A stretch of 64,000 nucleotides of DNA, from positions 378,321,923 through 378,385,922 of the forward strand of contig OY856186.1 of the NCBI GenBank assembly GCA_963693315.1. Direction: 5' to 3'. Under the pieces are notes generated by a model. That model was not told the DNA's origin, ran no database searches, and saw only the letters and a program-made list of their open reading frames with translations. Shown one piece after another: positions 23,886 through 35,808 of the stretch. Numbering within the stretch: position 1 is the stretch's first letter; each line of letters starts with the position of its first letter. The position numbers and the translations under genes were made by a program. This stretch comes from Diogma glabrata. Taxonomy: Eukaryota > Arthropoda > Insecta > Diptera > Cylindrotomidae.

Positions 23886-24391
23886 AACTATGTATTATGA
23901 AATGATCTGAACGGAGTCAATAACATAAATCAAGATACTGGTATATACCAATCAAGGTTCCCAGTTTTACTCGGTAAAATAATCTTCAGATATTTCAATT
24001 TATAAATTTTCATTACATTTTTATACGCTAATTCCTAAGAAATCATAAATTTTGTACAAAAATTGAATGGAAACGCCCCTCATTATAATTTTCACGGAAA
24101 AATCATAATAATATAAGCTGCCTCATAAAATATAAAATCGACTGTCAATCTTCTTATTGATACAATTCCGTTCACTTAATAAATTTTTTAATATCGATTA
24201 TTTTTATAGCAATAGATATAAAATTTTCTTTCTAATTTATTAGATTACATTGTATTATCTTTGAAAGCTACATTTGATATTCGAGATGAGTGATACTGAC
24301 ACTACACAAAATATTGTTATTAAAATACGGCGTACGTGCTAATTTGTTTTAGATAACTTTAAACTTTTTAAGTCCTGTATGAGTTTTTAGC
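23886..24391. other. No recognisable feature
   Basis: AT-rich spacer between the LINE tail and the hAT element. Confidence 0.6.
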
Positions 24392-24399
24392 GTGCTGAT

Positions 24400-25467
24400 T
24401 AGTGATTGCAAATTACCCGATTTCAAATTACCCGGTTACTCGATTAGTATTTTCCAAATTACCCGGATTACCCGGATAACCCGGGTAGTTATAAAAAAAT
24501 TAAAAGATGAAAAACAATAAAAAAAACCTCACAGTAGCAAACTAAAAATTGATCATTTTTTAATTGTAAAATAATATTTTTAAAAATATTGAAGCATTTC
24601 GTATTTTCTTTTTTAAATTCCCGCAATTGAAAAAACCCGCTCCGATAAAGTGGATGTTGGCTTCATGGTCAATAACGATTGATTTAAATTTTCTATCATT
24701 TTTCGGTTTCCTTTATTTACATACAACATTTTCAGCTCTTTATCAACTGTAGTACCCCTGTTACCTATAGTAGATCTTGTGTAGACAGCAATACATTTTT
24801 GTAGTTGTAAATTTTCAATATTATAATTAGCCGCATCATTATCCGATTTGATTTTTCATTGCTGACGTATTCCCCAATTTAGTTGAAATTATTCGTGCGC
24901 ATCCAACTACGTGGCACCGAGATTTATCTGATGGCATTTTCTTGAACTGGTCTCAAACTTTCGATGACACTTATTTTAATTATTAGCTTAAATCTTAAAT
25001 AAAAACTTATCATAATATATTTACCGTTTCTATTTTAAACTAAATATAAACAAATAACCAATGAAGATCCCTAATTTTTTATAACTTAATTTTAATTTTA
25101 ATAAGAACTAAAATTCCATAAATTTTGTTATGTGTTCTTCGTCGTTTTTCTGTTGTTTTCGTAATCTAAACAATAATAATTAACTAGAGGGTAGTTTAAT
25201 GTTTACGGATGTGGTTGGTTTAATGTTTATGGACATATTGCAATTTGTATGGTTAGAATAGAATCATTTGTCAACAACTAGCATAAAGAATAATTCAAAT
25301 TTGCAAAAAGAGAATGAGCTGAATTTTATTTTGTAAATTTTATTGAGAAAAAACTGGACCTTTTGTTGTTCGGGTACCCGACCAAAATATCCGGATATTA
25401 AATACCCGAAAAATCTTCCTAAATACCCGGGTATCCGGGTACCCGGATACCAAGATTGCAAAAACTA
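24400..25467. mobile_element. Non-autonomous hAT element, 1,068 bp
   Basis: The ends are TAGTGATTGCAA (24400) and TTGCAAAAACTA (to 25467), inverted with two mismatches. They are flanked by a perfect 8-bp direct duplication GTGCTGAT (24392-24399 and 25468-25475), the hAT hallmark. Both subterminal regions are rich in ACCCGG/CCGGGT: several TTACCCGG motifs on the left, and CCGGGTACCCGG on the right around 25433-25448. Such repeats are typical transposase-binding sites in hAT elements. No readable transposase frame remains. Confidence 0.9.
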
Positions 25468-25475
25468 GTGCTGAT

Positions 25476-25866
25476 GCATTTATGATTGAAATTATAGAAA
25501 TAATCTGTAACATTAAAATTATATAAACAGTGAGCTTAACTTAAGATATAACAGACTCCTAGGCATCTGAGACGTTTGATCCCGGTTAATAATACTATTT
25601 ATATAATATTCAGCTCAAACTAAAAGTATTGAAAGCATGGCAGTTTAATTTTTGAACATAAAAATTGACGGATAAAACACAGAAAATAATGTTTTTCATG
25701 AATGACGTCAGCAACATGGAAATTGGATTTAAAATTTGGTGCATTGTGACCTTTTCATTAATCATGGTGAATGTGCAATCAATTTTGTTTAACTTTCGGT
25801 CTTCGATGGTATGTCTTTGTTTAAAACGTGATACAAAATGGTTTGTATAGCAAAGACGAATATATA
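25476..25866. other. Spacer, no gene
   Basis: Short frames only. It ends in ATATATA immediately before the next element; the last TA would be its target. Confidence 0.6.
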
Positions 25867-28189
25867 CACTCAGAGAATTTTGTCATTAAAAATTATAAAA
25901 ATAGCCATTAGATTAACAATTTGGTGATTATTATACAGCTAATCACAACTTGTGATTATTTTCACTGATTTCGGAATAATAGTCATTGTTAAACTAATAA
26001 TTTTCGTTCGTAAGATTTACTACTAAAAAAAAAATAAAATTTTTAATCTAAAAACGATAGCTTTTATATTAAATTAGAATTTGTTTAAATTAATGTCAGA
26101 ATAGTTTAAGTTCATATCAGGTAGGCATTGGATAAATGGCATAAATTATTAGAATAATAATAAGTTGTCATTAGAATAACAGTAGGTTTATCAGATTAAT
26201 AATATGATGTTATTATATTAATAATAGGATGTTATTAAATTAATAATAAGTTATTATTAAATTAATAATGGAACTTGTAAAAAGTGTATTTAAACAAAAG
26301 AGAAAATTAAAATTTTGTTTACAGTTTTATTTATTTCAATTAATTTTATTTAAGTTTTTATTAATTTAAGACAGTATAGTTATAACATTTTATTTTTTAA
26401 ATTTATTATTTTTTAAATAATAATGGTTTTATAGGCAATATTAAATATAACTAAATAAAACCCCTGAATATGCCCGCAAGGTCGAAATATTGGAGAAAAA
26501 TTGGTAACAATAAAATAGTTAATAATTAAAGAAGATTATTAAGAAAGAAAAAAAATGTTGGCTATAAATCTTTAATAATTACATTTTATTTTAATAATTT
26601 TAATTTATATACGACCCCTTTACTTATAAATTTTGTATAAAATGTTTCGTTCTTAATTATTTACTTAAATTATAGATATTTTGTCTTAAGCACTTTAAAT
26701 TTTAACGATTTAACAAATATTATGATTTAACATTAACATTTAACATTAAATGATTTAACATTAACAAATATTACTGATAAAAATTTGTAATTTACTACTA
26801 AAACCCGTGACTTTTGGAAACATTGCGTTCAAATTTGGAAAATTTTGCAAATTACACTGTAAATAGTAAAATTAGCTTCCTTTTATTTTTCATTATTGAC
26901 TTTGAATAAATTTTTGCTTTTTATTCTGATTTAAAATAATTTGTTCAAAATTTATTTATTGAATATATAAGGTTAGTTTCTTTTGTTATTTAATTTAATC
27001 TGTTTTTTATTTTTTAATGTTTTAATACTACATAATTTTTTTTGTTTTGATTTGATTCGTGATATAATTAACTAACATGTAGTTGGACTTTTGTCTGTAT
27101 GTTAGTCAATTGAAAGATTAACAAGTGATTGAAGTGAACAAGATTAACAAGTGATTGAAATAAATAAATAAAATCAATGTCAATCTGAAAATTTAAAAAT
27201 AAATATATTAATTAAAGTTTTATTCGAATATACTATTATACAGTTTTAAATACCAGTTTATAACCAAGCTGTGATCTATATTTCTTTCATTTATTCCAAA
27301 TTTCCGATGTAAGTTCTACTATTTTATTGAGTCTAAGTTGCTTGGTTCAGTCCCATACAGAGTCAATTGCAGCCCAACTATTCTGTTGATTAAACTGTTC
27401 AACTTTAACTATTTATTTTTGTTTAATTTCACAACATTTTTATTTTTTTTTTATAAAACCAACCCACTTTTTCAATATTTCACTTAAAAATTATTAATTT
27501 AACTTCAAATTATTTAATAAAATACAAACATTTTTTAATGTTTTGTAGTCAGCGTCTGGATATATACTGTGATTCTTCTTAAGATTTTCTTAATTCACAT
27601 TTAAAATAATAACCAAAGAATAAATTAACGTATGCTTTTATTAATCTAATAACATAAGTTTTAAAAATAAGAACGTTCATAATTAATCTTCTAAAATGGT
27701 TAATAAATTTAACTACAAAAATAATAATTTATGTTTTTATTTTAATAGCTTTACTTTAATAAAAAGATTTTTTATTTTAATCTCTGAAATCAATTTTTTA
27801 ATGAGAATTGGTTATTAATTTAATCAGCAGTTCTGAATATTTTAATAATATTGACCATATTTTTAATTTAATAAAAAGTTTTATTAAAATAATTACAAGA
27901 AATATTAATCTAATTACTGTGAAATTAACTTTAACAAAAATCGTAATTAGAATAATAAAAATATGAAGGGGCTGAAATCTCACAGCTCTGAGATATCAAG
28001 ACTTCGGTCTGGGTTAAGGATTTTGATATAGTTTTCGGCAAAAAACTTTTATGAGGACATGGTTTTTAGTTTTGGGCAGCGATGTATATCAAACATAACT
28101 CTTTGTAGTAGTATTGGTAGTATTTTTTATATCTGTTTAAAAATTATTACAAAACTAACACGAAACATCAATACGTTGACGGAAAATTA

Positions 28190-28600
28190 TAATCAAAATT
28201 CTAAAAATATTGTTAAATTAAATAAAATTAAACTTTTTCAAAATTCAAAAAATTAGAATAAAATCAAATATTTAAATTTTTTCTGAATTCCAATAATATT
28301 TCAAAAATTCTTAAATTTTCAAACTTTTTCCAAAATTCTAAAAATATTGCAAAAATTATTACAAAATCAAAAATTGAAAATTTTTTCAAAATTCCAAAAA
28401 TTATAATAATATCAAAAATTCAAAATTTTTCAAAATTCTAAAAATGTTCCATAAATTCTTACAAAATCAAAAATTAAAACTTTTGCCGGAATTCTAAAAA
28501 TATTGCAAAAATTATTGCAAAATCAAAAATACAAATTTTTTCAAAATTCCAAAAATATTTCAAAAACTATAACAAATTCAAAAATTTCCATGGCCAATTT
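28190..28600. repeat. Degenerate ~60-bp tandem repeat
   Basis: Repeated AAAATTCxAAAAATATTxCAAAA and TTACAAAATCAAAAATT segments, about six to seven copies, heavily diverged and almost without G or C. Confidence 0.7.
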
Positions 28601-28677
28601 CATTTTTAAATTACATTTACGTCATAAAAACAGCTACATTTTTTTTTCCAAAAAATTGGCTATAAATAAATGAAATC

Positions 28678-29140
28678 GTTTTTTGACACACTTGACATTA
28701 TTTTTTGACAAACTTATAATGGCATAATTCTCTATAATAATAATAAAATATCATGTCATACAAACTATTAATTTTATTTTTTTCTAAAAAAATTGGGTAA
28801 AAAATAAATAAAAACCTTTCTTTTAACACACTTGACAACAATTTTTGACAAACTTATAATGCCATAATTCTCAATAATAATAATAAAATTTCATTTCAGA
28901 GAAACAATTTAGTTTTTTCCACAAAATTGGGTAAAAAACTAAATAAAAATCTTTTGACACACTTGACAACATTTTTTTGACAAACTTATAATGCCATACT
29001 TCTCAATAATAATAATAAAACTTCATTTCAAAAAAACAATTAATTTTATTTTTTTTCCAAAAAATTAGGTAAAAAAATAAATAAAAATCTTTCTTTTGAC
29101 ACACTTGACAACATATTTTTGACAAACTTATAATGCAATA
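28678..29140. repeat. Four-copy ~140-bp tandem repeat
   Basis: TTTTGACACACTTGACA recurs at about 28681, 28821 (TTTTAACACA), 28952 and 29094. Each is followed by TTTTTGACAAACTTATAATG and, in the first three, an AATAATAATAAAA stretch. Spacings are about 140, 131 and 142 bp. Confidence 0.9.
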
Positions 29141-29389
29141 ATCTAGTTTTTGATTTCACATACCAATCCCGACCATCAAGATTTCTCCTAATTTAATTTT
29201 CCTACTCGTAATCACTCAAAATGAACGTTTTTTAAGCCAAAAATATGAAAATTTGCTATTTTTGACACACATAATGATTTTTTTGAAACACTTCCGGTAC
29301 AGTTATCAAACACAGCGTCCTTTCGGACCTGTCCCTTGTGAATACCTATTTTTAGAAAAAAAAATTTTTGAAATCCCTCAAGCCGTTTT

Positions 29390-29605
29390 CCCTACAGCGT
29401 AGGTAATGACGGACGGACGGCCGGACGGCCGGACGGCCGGACGGCCAGACGGCCGGCCGACAGACAGACATACATTTTTTTTTGTTTTGCTTTTTTAGAA
29501 TCAGTAGGTCCTAAAACGTCGAGAAATGCCAAAAAAAGTGGGGGTAAGAATTTCACTTTGAGCTCATGAATGTAATACTTAGGTCTTTTAGACCGAAGTA
29601 ATAAC
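29390..29605. repeat. GGACGGCC minisatellite and dispersed block
   Basis: A GGACGGCC octamer is repeated about five times (29410-29452) in otherwise AT-rich DNA. It is followed by CAGACAGACATACATTTTT and a block matching 90-190. It lies at the right end of the 25867-29663 element. Confidence 0.85.
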
Positions 29606-30199
29606 TTATTACGCCTTTTTAAAACGGGCGGTTATTAAATTTACTAACAAAATTCTCTGAGTGTAGAAAATCACTATCAGTACTTAACACTTTCAACTTA
29701 ATTTTTCCACTTTGCTTCCTCACCTAAGTGTCCTTAGCATTTCCGGCTTATCATTACAGTATTTAAAACCATACAATAAAACATAAACCAAACAGGAAAA
29801 CAAATATAATATTTTATTTAATTTTTGTCATTAAAAATAAACCGTTTACCATTCACGAATCTCGTTTGAATTTTTTCCAATGACAAGCCATGGGTTTCCA
29901 GAACAAAACAATAACAAAACAATAACAAAACACAGCACCAAGTCTGCTTTATCCAGCAAAAAAACAAAGAATTACAAATGTTCCCAAATATTGACATGCA
30001 ATATCATACGTCAACGCAAATATAAACGCAAAAATTGCCATAAGAACCGCTACAAGTGAAACCCTATAGCTCCTGAGCTTTAATGAAAAGAGTTCAGCTC
30101 CTAAATCCAGATAGAAGAATTCAGCCCAATCGTCATTGAAGAAATATAACCAATAATTCCAATTATTGGAATCCAACTAAAGGATTCACTTAAGGCTTG

Positions 30200-30683
30200 C
30201 AGCAGCCAGATTCTGTAACTGTGAAGTGGGGAAGTGATAAGTTTTTTATCACTTCACCGCAAAAATATCTAAGTGAGTGAAGTTTTAAAACAATAAAGTC
30301 AACACTGACGTTTTGTTTGGCAATGAAATGAAATCGTTTCTTTTGTTGTTATTGACATTATGTCAAAAAACAGCAAAACGTCAATGCGATTTGATTTTTA
30401 AAAATTGCATTTCTAAATTAAATGCAGATTAATTTTACAAATTTAATTTCTAAAATAGTTATATATATCTAAATTTGTAAAAATTTACGTTCAAATTGGG
30501 TTGAAACTTAAAATGAACATTTAGTTTTATGTATATATGACGTTTGATAGTGCGCGGCTTGCTATTAGATTTTTTAACACTCAAATCGCATATAGAATCG
30601 CAAAAATAGTAAAATGATAAAAAATTAATGATAAAATCGAAATGAAGAAATTTTTAACACTTCACAGTTACAGAATTTGGCTG
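30200..30683. mobile_element. MITE copy 1, family with CAGCAGCC(A)AATTCTGTAAC ends
   Basis: Begins CAGCAGCCAGATTCTGTAAC and ends GTTACAGAATTTGGCTG in inverted orientation. The next nested palindrome is a GTGATAA...TTATCAC stem. It is non-coding. It lies in what was a coding region of the transporter and directly abuts copy 2. Confidence 0.8.
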
Positions 30684-30885
30684 CAGCAACCAAATTCTGT
30701 AACTGTGAAGCGGTGAAGTGATAAGTTTTTTATCACGTCACCGCAAAAATCTCTAAGTGAGTGAAGTTTTAAAATTGTAAAGTCAACACTGACTTTAAAC
30801 TTACTTTTAACTCGGCGCTTGCTATTAAATTTTTTAACATTCAAATCGCATATAGAATCGCAAAAATGGTAAAATGAAAATAGAC

Positions 30886-30997
30886 CAGCAGCCAAATTCT
30901 GTAACTGTGAAGCGGTGAAGTGATAAAAATTTCTTCGTTTCTTTTCATTAAAAAACTTATCACTTCACCGCTTCACAATTACAGAATTTGGCTGCTG
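30886..30997. mobile_element. 112-bp MITE inside the left arm
   Basis: An almost perfect palindrome: CAGCAGCCAAATTCTGTAAC with TTACAGAATTTGGCTGCTG, and an inner CGGTGAAGTGATAA/TTATCACTTCACCG stem. It is the shortest member of the MITE family and sits in the terminus of the long-TIR element, making a three-layer nest. Confidence 0.9.
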
Positions 30998-31975
30998 GGC
31001 CAATCTGTTATAAATATCGAAACAGACGAAAAATTCTTAGCAGTATACGAATGGTCGGAAAATGTAGCTAAGGGTCTAAGTAATTAAGGCAAAATCGACC
31101 GAACTGAGTAAAAGCGCCGGAAAGGGGTGGGGGTTGTAGTATATACGTTTTTAGGGGTTTGTATTAGTTTTTTGCGATGTGCGACTAAACTATGCATCCC
31201 ATCGAAAAAATTTAGATATAAAAGTTGTAGATAATAAAAATATCTAAAACTTTCTTACTGGACATTATTGACCATAACCACAAAATTATCGAGAAAAATG
31301 CAAAAAACCGTTTTTTTTGTTTTTAATTTATAACTATCGCAGAAGTTGTTATATTTTCATGAAAATCGGTGAAAATGTTTTTTTTTGTGTTTCAAACAGT
31401 CTCAAATTTTTCCAAAGCGAAACACTTAATTTTCGATGTTTTATGAAGAAAATTAAAAAAAAAGACCTAATTTTCAATCGAAAAATTTGGTTAGAAAATT
31501 TTCGATTTTTGAACTTAACCAGTGCTCATTTTTTTCGTTAAAACTCCAACTTTAATATAGAATAAAGATATAATATTGTTTACGACCAAAAATTTCGTTA
31601 AAAAAGCGAAAAACCGAAAAAACTACTTTCAAATCATGAGTTTCTTTTTCTTTGTTGTAAATAAACGTTTGCATTCATAAAAAGCGTTAATTCACATACG
31701 ATACTATGTTATACAAGTAATTTACATATACTTAACTAATCTTGGCTTTCAAAGTCCCGAAATCGTCGTTTAAACTGCAATTAAATAGGTAAAAACTCAA
31801 AAAACACAAAGGCTGTGTGTGACTGAGAAATTTTTTTTATTATTTCTTGGGATTCGTAAGTATCTACAAATTATCATGTCAAAGTGTTTTGATGACAAAA
31901 TACAAAAATTAAAAGTAAAATAATTTCATTGAAATCTTTTTTTCTTCCTGGGCTTCATCGCCAGAATCGAATTCT

Positions 31976-32640
31976 TCATCGCCAGAAGATCAACCTTTCG
32001 ATTTCTTCATGTTCATTTTCTACATCTTCAATTCCTTGGAGCTGTTCTGGATTTTCCAGTTCAGTATCATTATTTTCATTATTATTATTTATTAAACAGT
32101 GGATACCATCTTCGTCTTCGATGTCCTCCAGATTACAAAATTTTTCGTATAAGAACTTTTCGGCAATAGAACACAGATCAGGACCGTGACAATTTATGCA
32201 CAAAATTGTGCACTTTAAGCCATGCTTGCGAAACCCACATATGTTATTACCGCATCCTTTTTCGCAGCTGTCGCAGATAATTTTCAATAAATTTTCGGGA
32301 ATTAATTCTTGTTCTGTAAATATAGGTACGATATCATTAAAGGGATGTTTCCATCCTCAATGTGTAGCTGTAAATTTATGACTGTAATTGATGAAAATAC
32401 ACCCTGTAACAATGTAGCTTAACTGCTCCTTCAGTTACAGGTAATTTTTCCAAATGAAATGATGATTTTACAGAAGCCGCTTGGTAGAGTTCAAATCTTA
32501 AATCGTGTAGAGATGTATTTATAATTTTACTTTTGTAAATAGAAGCTCTTATTTGTAATCCATTTTCGGTAATCGTTTGTTTGTCTGCATTTGTATTGCA
32601 TAAAAATTTCTGCAAGATCAGGTAAATGTTTATTGGCCAA
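31976..32640 (-). pseudogene. C-terminal remnant with CXC (tesmin/TSO1-like) cysteine cluster
   Basis: The minus strand has an LHDLRFELYQAASVKSSFHL segment followed by LPVTEGAVKLHCYRVYF (32615-32400). After a frame change comes WKHPFND and FTEQELIPENLLKIICDSC, then CEKGCGNN, CGF-KHGLKC and CINCHG (32287-32190), ending in an acidic tail. Repeated C-X4-C-X3-C spacing resembles CXC domains, which bind zinc and DNA. The protein is the only coding sequence of the long-TIR element. It may be the end of a transposase or an accessory protein; I do not recognise catalytic residues. Confidence 0.6.
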
Positions 32641-35600
32641 TAATGATTTTATTATTTTTAATTATTAATGATCTTATAATTGTTTTTTTTTTTCCTTTCC
32701 CAGCAAAACTTGAATCTATTGCTAAAAGTTTGAAACGAATTTAAAGAAAAAATTTTCAAATAAAGCAAACGGTTAAATAAAATAATCACCATAGTTTAAA
32801 CGATGATTTCGGGACTTCGAAAGCCAAGATTAGTTAAGTATATGTAAATTACTTGTATAACATAGTATCGTATGTGAATTAACGCTTTTTATGAATGCAA
32901 ACGTTTATTTACAACAAAGAAAAAGAAACTCATGATTTGAAAGTAGTTTTTTCGGTTTTTCGCTTTTTTAACGAAATTTTTGTTCGTAAACAATATTATA
33001 TCTTTATTCTATATTAAAGTTGGAGTTTTAACGAAAAAAATGAGCACTGGTTAAGTTCAAAAATCGAAAATTTCCTAACCAAATTTTTCGATTGAAAATT
33101 AGGTCTTTTTTTTTAATTTTCTTCATAAAACATCGAAAATTAAGTGTTTCGCTTTGGAAAAATTTGAGACTGTTTGAAACACAAAAAAAAACATTTTCAC
33201 CGATTTTCATGAAAATATAACAACTTCTGCGATAGTTATAAATTAAAAACAAAAAAAACGGTTTTTTGCATTTTTCTCGATAATTTTGTGGTTATGGTCA
33301 ATAATGTCCAGTAAGAAAGTTTTAGATATTTTTATTATCTACAACTTTTATATCTAAATTTTTTCGATGGGATGCATAGTTTAGTCGCAAATCACGAAAA
33401 ACTAATACAAACCCCTAAAAACGTATATACTACGACCCCCCACCCCTTTCCGGGACTTTTCACAGTTCGGTCGATTTTGCCTTAATTACTTAGACCCTTA
33501 GCTACATTTTCCGACCATTCGTATACTGCTAAGAATTTTTTTTTCCTCTAACAGGATTGGCCCTGGTCTATAAAAAATTAATGATAAAATCGAAATGAAG
33601 AAATTTTTAACACTTCACCCCTTCACAGTTACAGAGTTTGGACGCAAGTTATAAAAATATATCACATTAATTATTATAAATACGGTTTGCGCAAGAGATG
33701 TTGATATGAGTTGTAACCGTCTTCAACATCATCAACTAATTGTGAGTTTACATAAAACGCTATGGTTTGTGTTAATCGAACAAAATTTACAGTAACATTA
33801 GCATCGCACTGAACTTTCGCTTTTCTTAGTATATCGGATGTTAAAGCAGTTATAACATATGAACCGCTCTGTTGCACTATTATTGTCAATACTATAACAA
33901 TAAACATTGGTCGGTAGGTTGATCGTCGCTGCAACTCCTGAATTACATTTGTTGTATTGTTAATATTATTGTCATATTCAATCTGATCCATTATTTCATT
34001 TAAAGAATCTGGTTATCGTCCAAACCAGGCTAACACCTCTTTTGCCTCTTTTGTTTGTTTTTGTTTAAAAAATTCACAGGTGTTTCTGGCAAAACAAATA
34101 ACAACAATGCAAAGATAATTTCGTAACTGCTAGAACCATACTTAATAACTGCATGTTGATAAACGATCCAATAATAAATGCATACAAGAGACCTACATTT
34201 AAAAAGACTGCTGTGTATGCAGAAATACTAAGACGAATTTCCTTGTCTGAAATATCTCGTCCATAAACAATTGCTGCAGATTGACTGAGTCCAGAACTTA
34301 GTCCAGATAAAAGTCTTCTTATTAACATGTATACAAAATTTCCGCTACCCAAAGAGATCAAGGACCAACCGATTGCAGTCGGCACCATAAATAAAAACAA
34401 TGAATTTTTTGATCCAATTTTGTTGACAATAAAACCACCAAAAATACTCGTCCAACCTCCTAAAAGTGATACAGAAATTATCATTCATTCAATTATCAAT
34501 CATCAACCGAAGTCAGAAGAAGAAGGTTGTCTGCTAAATTTTAAAGAAAAAAAAAGGAAAAAAAATAATCGAAAATAAAAAAAAAGTTGTATTTTGTTTT
34601 ATTTTATTTTTGCATGTATGTCTTTATAAAGACAGAGTAAAGATAAAATAAGATAAAATACACTGAGTGTGTTAGTGTTATTGAAAACAAAGTGAAGTGA
34701 AGATAGGAGGCGTACAATTATATAATTGGTGAGATTGTTCTTTATTAAAAAATAATTTGGTATTTTAAATTGTAACGTGGCCCTTTGGTGCACGCTATAT
34801 TATTTTGTATGCGGGAAGACGGAGCCTTGCTTAACACATTCTAGAAGAAGATCTATATTTCTTTATTTTATTTTATTTTATTTTACCTAAAACAATCACA
34901 AAATTTAAATACAATAATTTAAATGCAAAATCCTGAAAGTTTAATTTGCTTCCATTTAATTTTATTATTGTTTTTGTTTTAAATTTTCTTTAATATTATT
35001 TTTTTTTCTTTTATTATCATACACTTAGAATCTAATTTACTCGTTACAAAAAAACATCAATTTATGATTTAATTATAGACGAAAAATCAACTAGTTATTT
35101 ATTTAGCTTTAAATTATAAAATTATTTAACAAACTTATCTCTGTTGGCGTTGGTAATTATTCTTCCTGCTCGTCATTCCTTTCCATGTCAGCTCCAAAAT
35201 TCTGCCATCCTGGTAGATAATCTCAAATGATTTTCCTTTCCTTGTATTGTGGTAGTATAGTAGGTCCTTCCTCGTTCCGACTCCAAACCAAATAGACCAA
35301 ATAATATTTTCTAAATTTTTAAGTCCACCAATTCTCCAAATCGCGTCTCTCAATTTTTATTTCAATTCTCCAACTTGACTAATATTTCGTTAAATTTTGA
35401 TTTTTGCTAGTTGGCTGCATAATGCCATAGTTAAGGTAGATGTTTATGCTTGCTTATTTATTGAAATTTGACTGTGTTGTTGGAATACTTAATTCTTGAC
35501 ATACATCTTGCAACAGTGTTAATATGTTATTGGTAACACCAGTTTACTGAAGTATCATAATGTATCTTTAATACTTCTTCTATGCCTATTCCCAACTATA

Positions 35601-35808
35601 AAATACATGCCATAAACGAGAGATAAACACATTTAGATATTAATTTTTTAAATTTTCGAACGATTAATTTTCAAACCAGAAACAATTCTGCCAGGATTCT
35701 TTATTCATTTTTTCATAGATTTCCATAGAATTCCATAGACTGTGATAGAAGCTCAATTACCAACCCAACATCTTCAAAAGTTGTATTTGATTTTTTATTT
35801 TAAATATA

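Larger units (their letters stand above)
25867..29663. mobile_element. 3.8-kb TIR element flanked by TA
   Basis: CACTCAGAGAATTTTGT (25867-25883) and its exact reverse complement (29647-29663) form the ends, and each is bordered by TA. The interior is extremely AT-rich and non-coding. It contains a TTATTAxATTAATAAT-type array (about 26145-26275), a degenerate AAATTC/AAAATC array (28190-28600), a 140-bp array (28678-29140), and near the right end a GC-rich minisatellite with the block also present at 1-190. The TA flanks suit a Tc1/mariner-like mechanism but the terminus is not one I can assign. The element may be a composite of older repeats. Confidence 0.75.
30881..33570. mobile_element. Long-TIR DNA element with ~770-bp inverted arms
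   Basis: Outer ends read TAGAC[insertion]GGGCCAATC on the left and GATTGGCCCTGGTCTA on the right. After removing the MITE at 30886-30997 the left end matches the right. The arms (about 31000-31775 and 32794-33560) are close reverse complements over their whole length, ending at GTTTAAAC on the inner side. Between the arms lies a minus-strand coding remnant with a cysteine-rich domain. Very long inverted arms are known in Mutator-like and some Kolobok-like elements, but I cannot assign the superfamily. The target duplication is unclear. Confidence 0.8.
30684..33645. mobile_element. MITE copy 2, split by the long-TIR element
   Basis: The left part (30684-30880) and right part (33571-33645) align with the two parts of copy 1, including CATATAGAATCGCAAAAATxG on the left and TTAATGATAAAATCGAAATG on the right. 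The split point falls between GTAAAATGA and TAAAAAATTAATG. Confidence 0.8.

Noticed and set aside
29403..29460. GGACGGCC repeats considered as a CRISPR-like or regulatory array
   Set aside because: Units are directly adjacent with no spacers, and the context is a eukaryotic transposable element.
31317..31541. Small protein frame, repeated at 33028-33252 on the other strand
   Set aside because: The two frames are the same sequence in the two inverted arms of one element and have no independent support as a gene.
34771..35046. Left LTR of a 34771-39836 LTR element, ending at CGTTACA (35040-35046)
   Set aside because: The right side contains no matching ~275-bp sequence, so the internal CGTTACA is probably chance.
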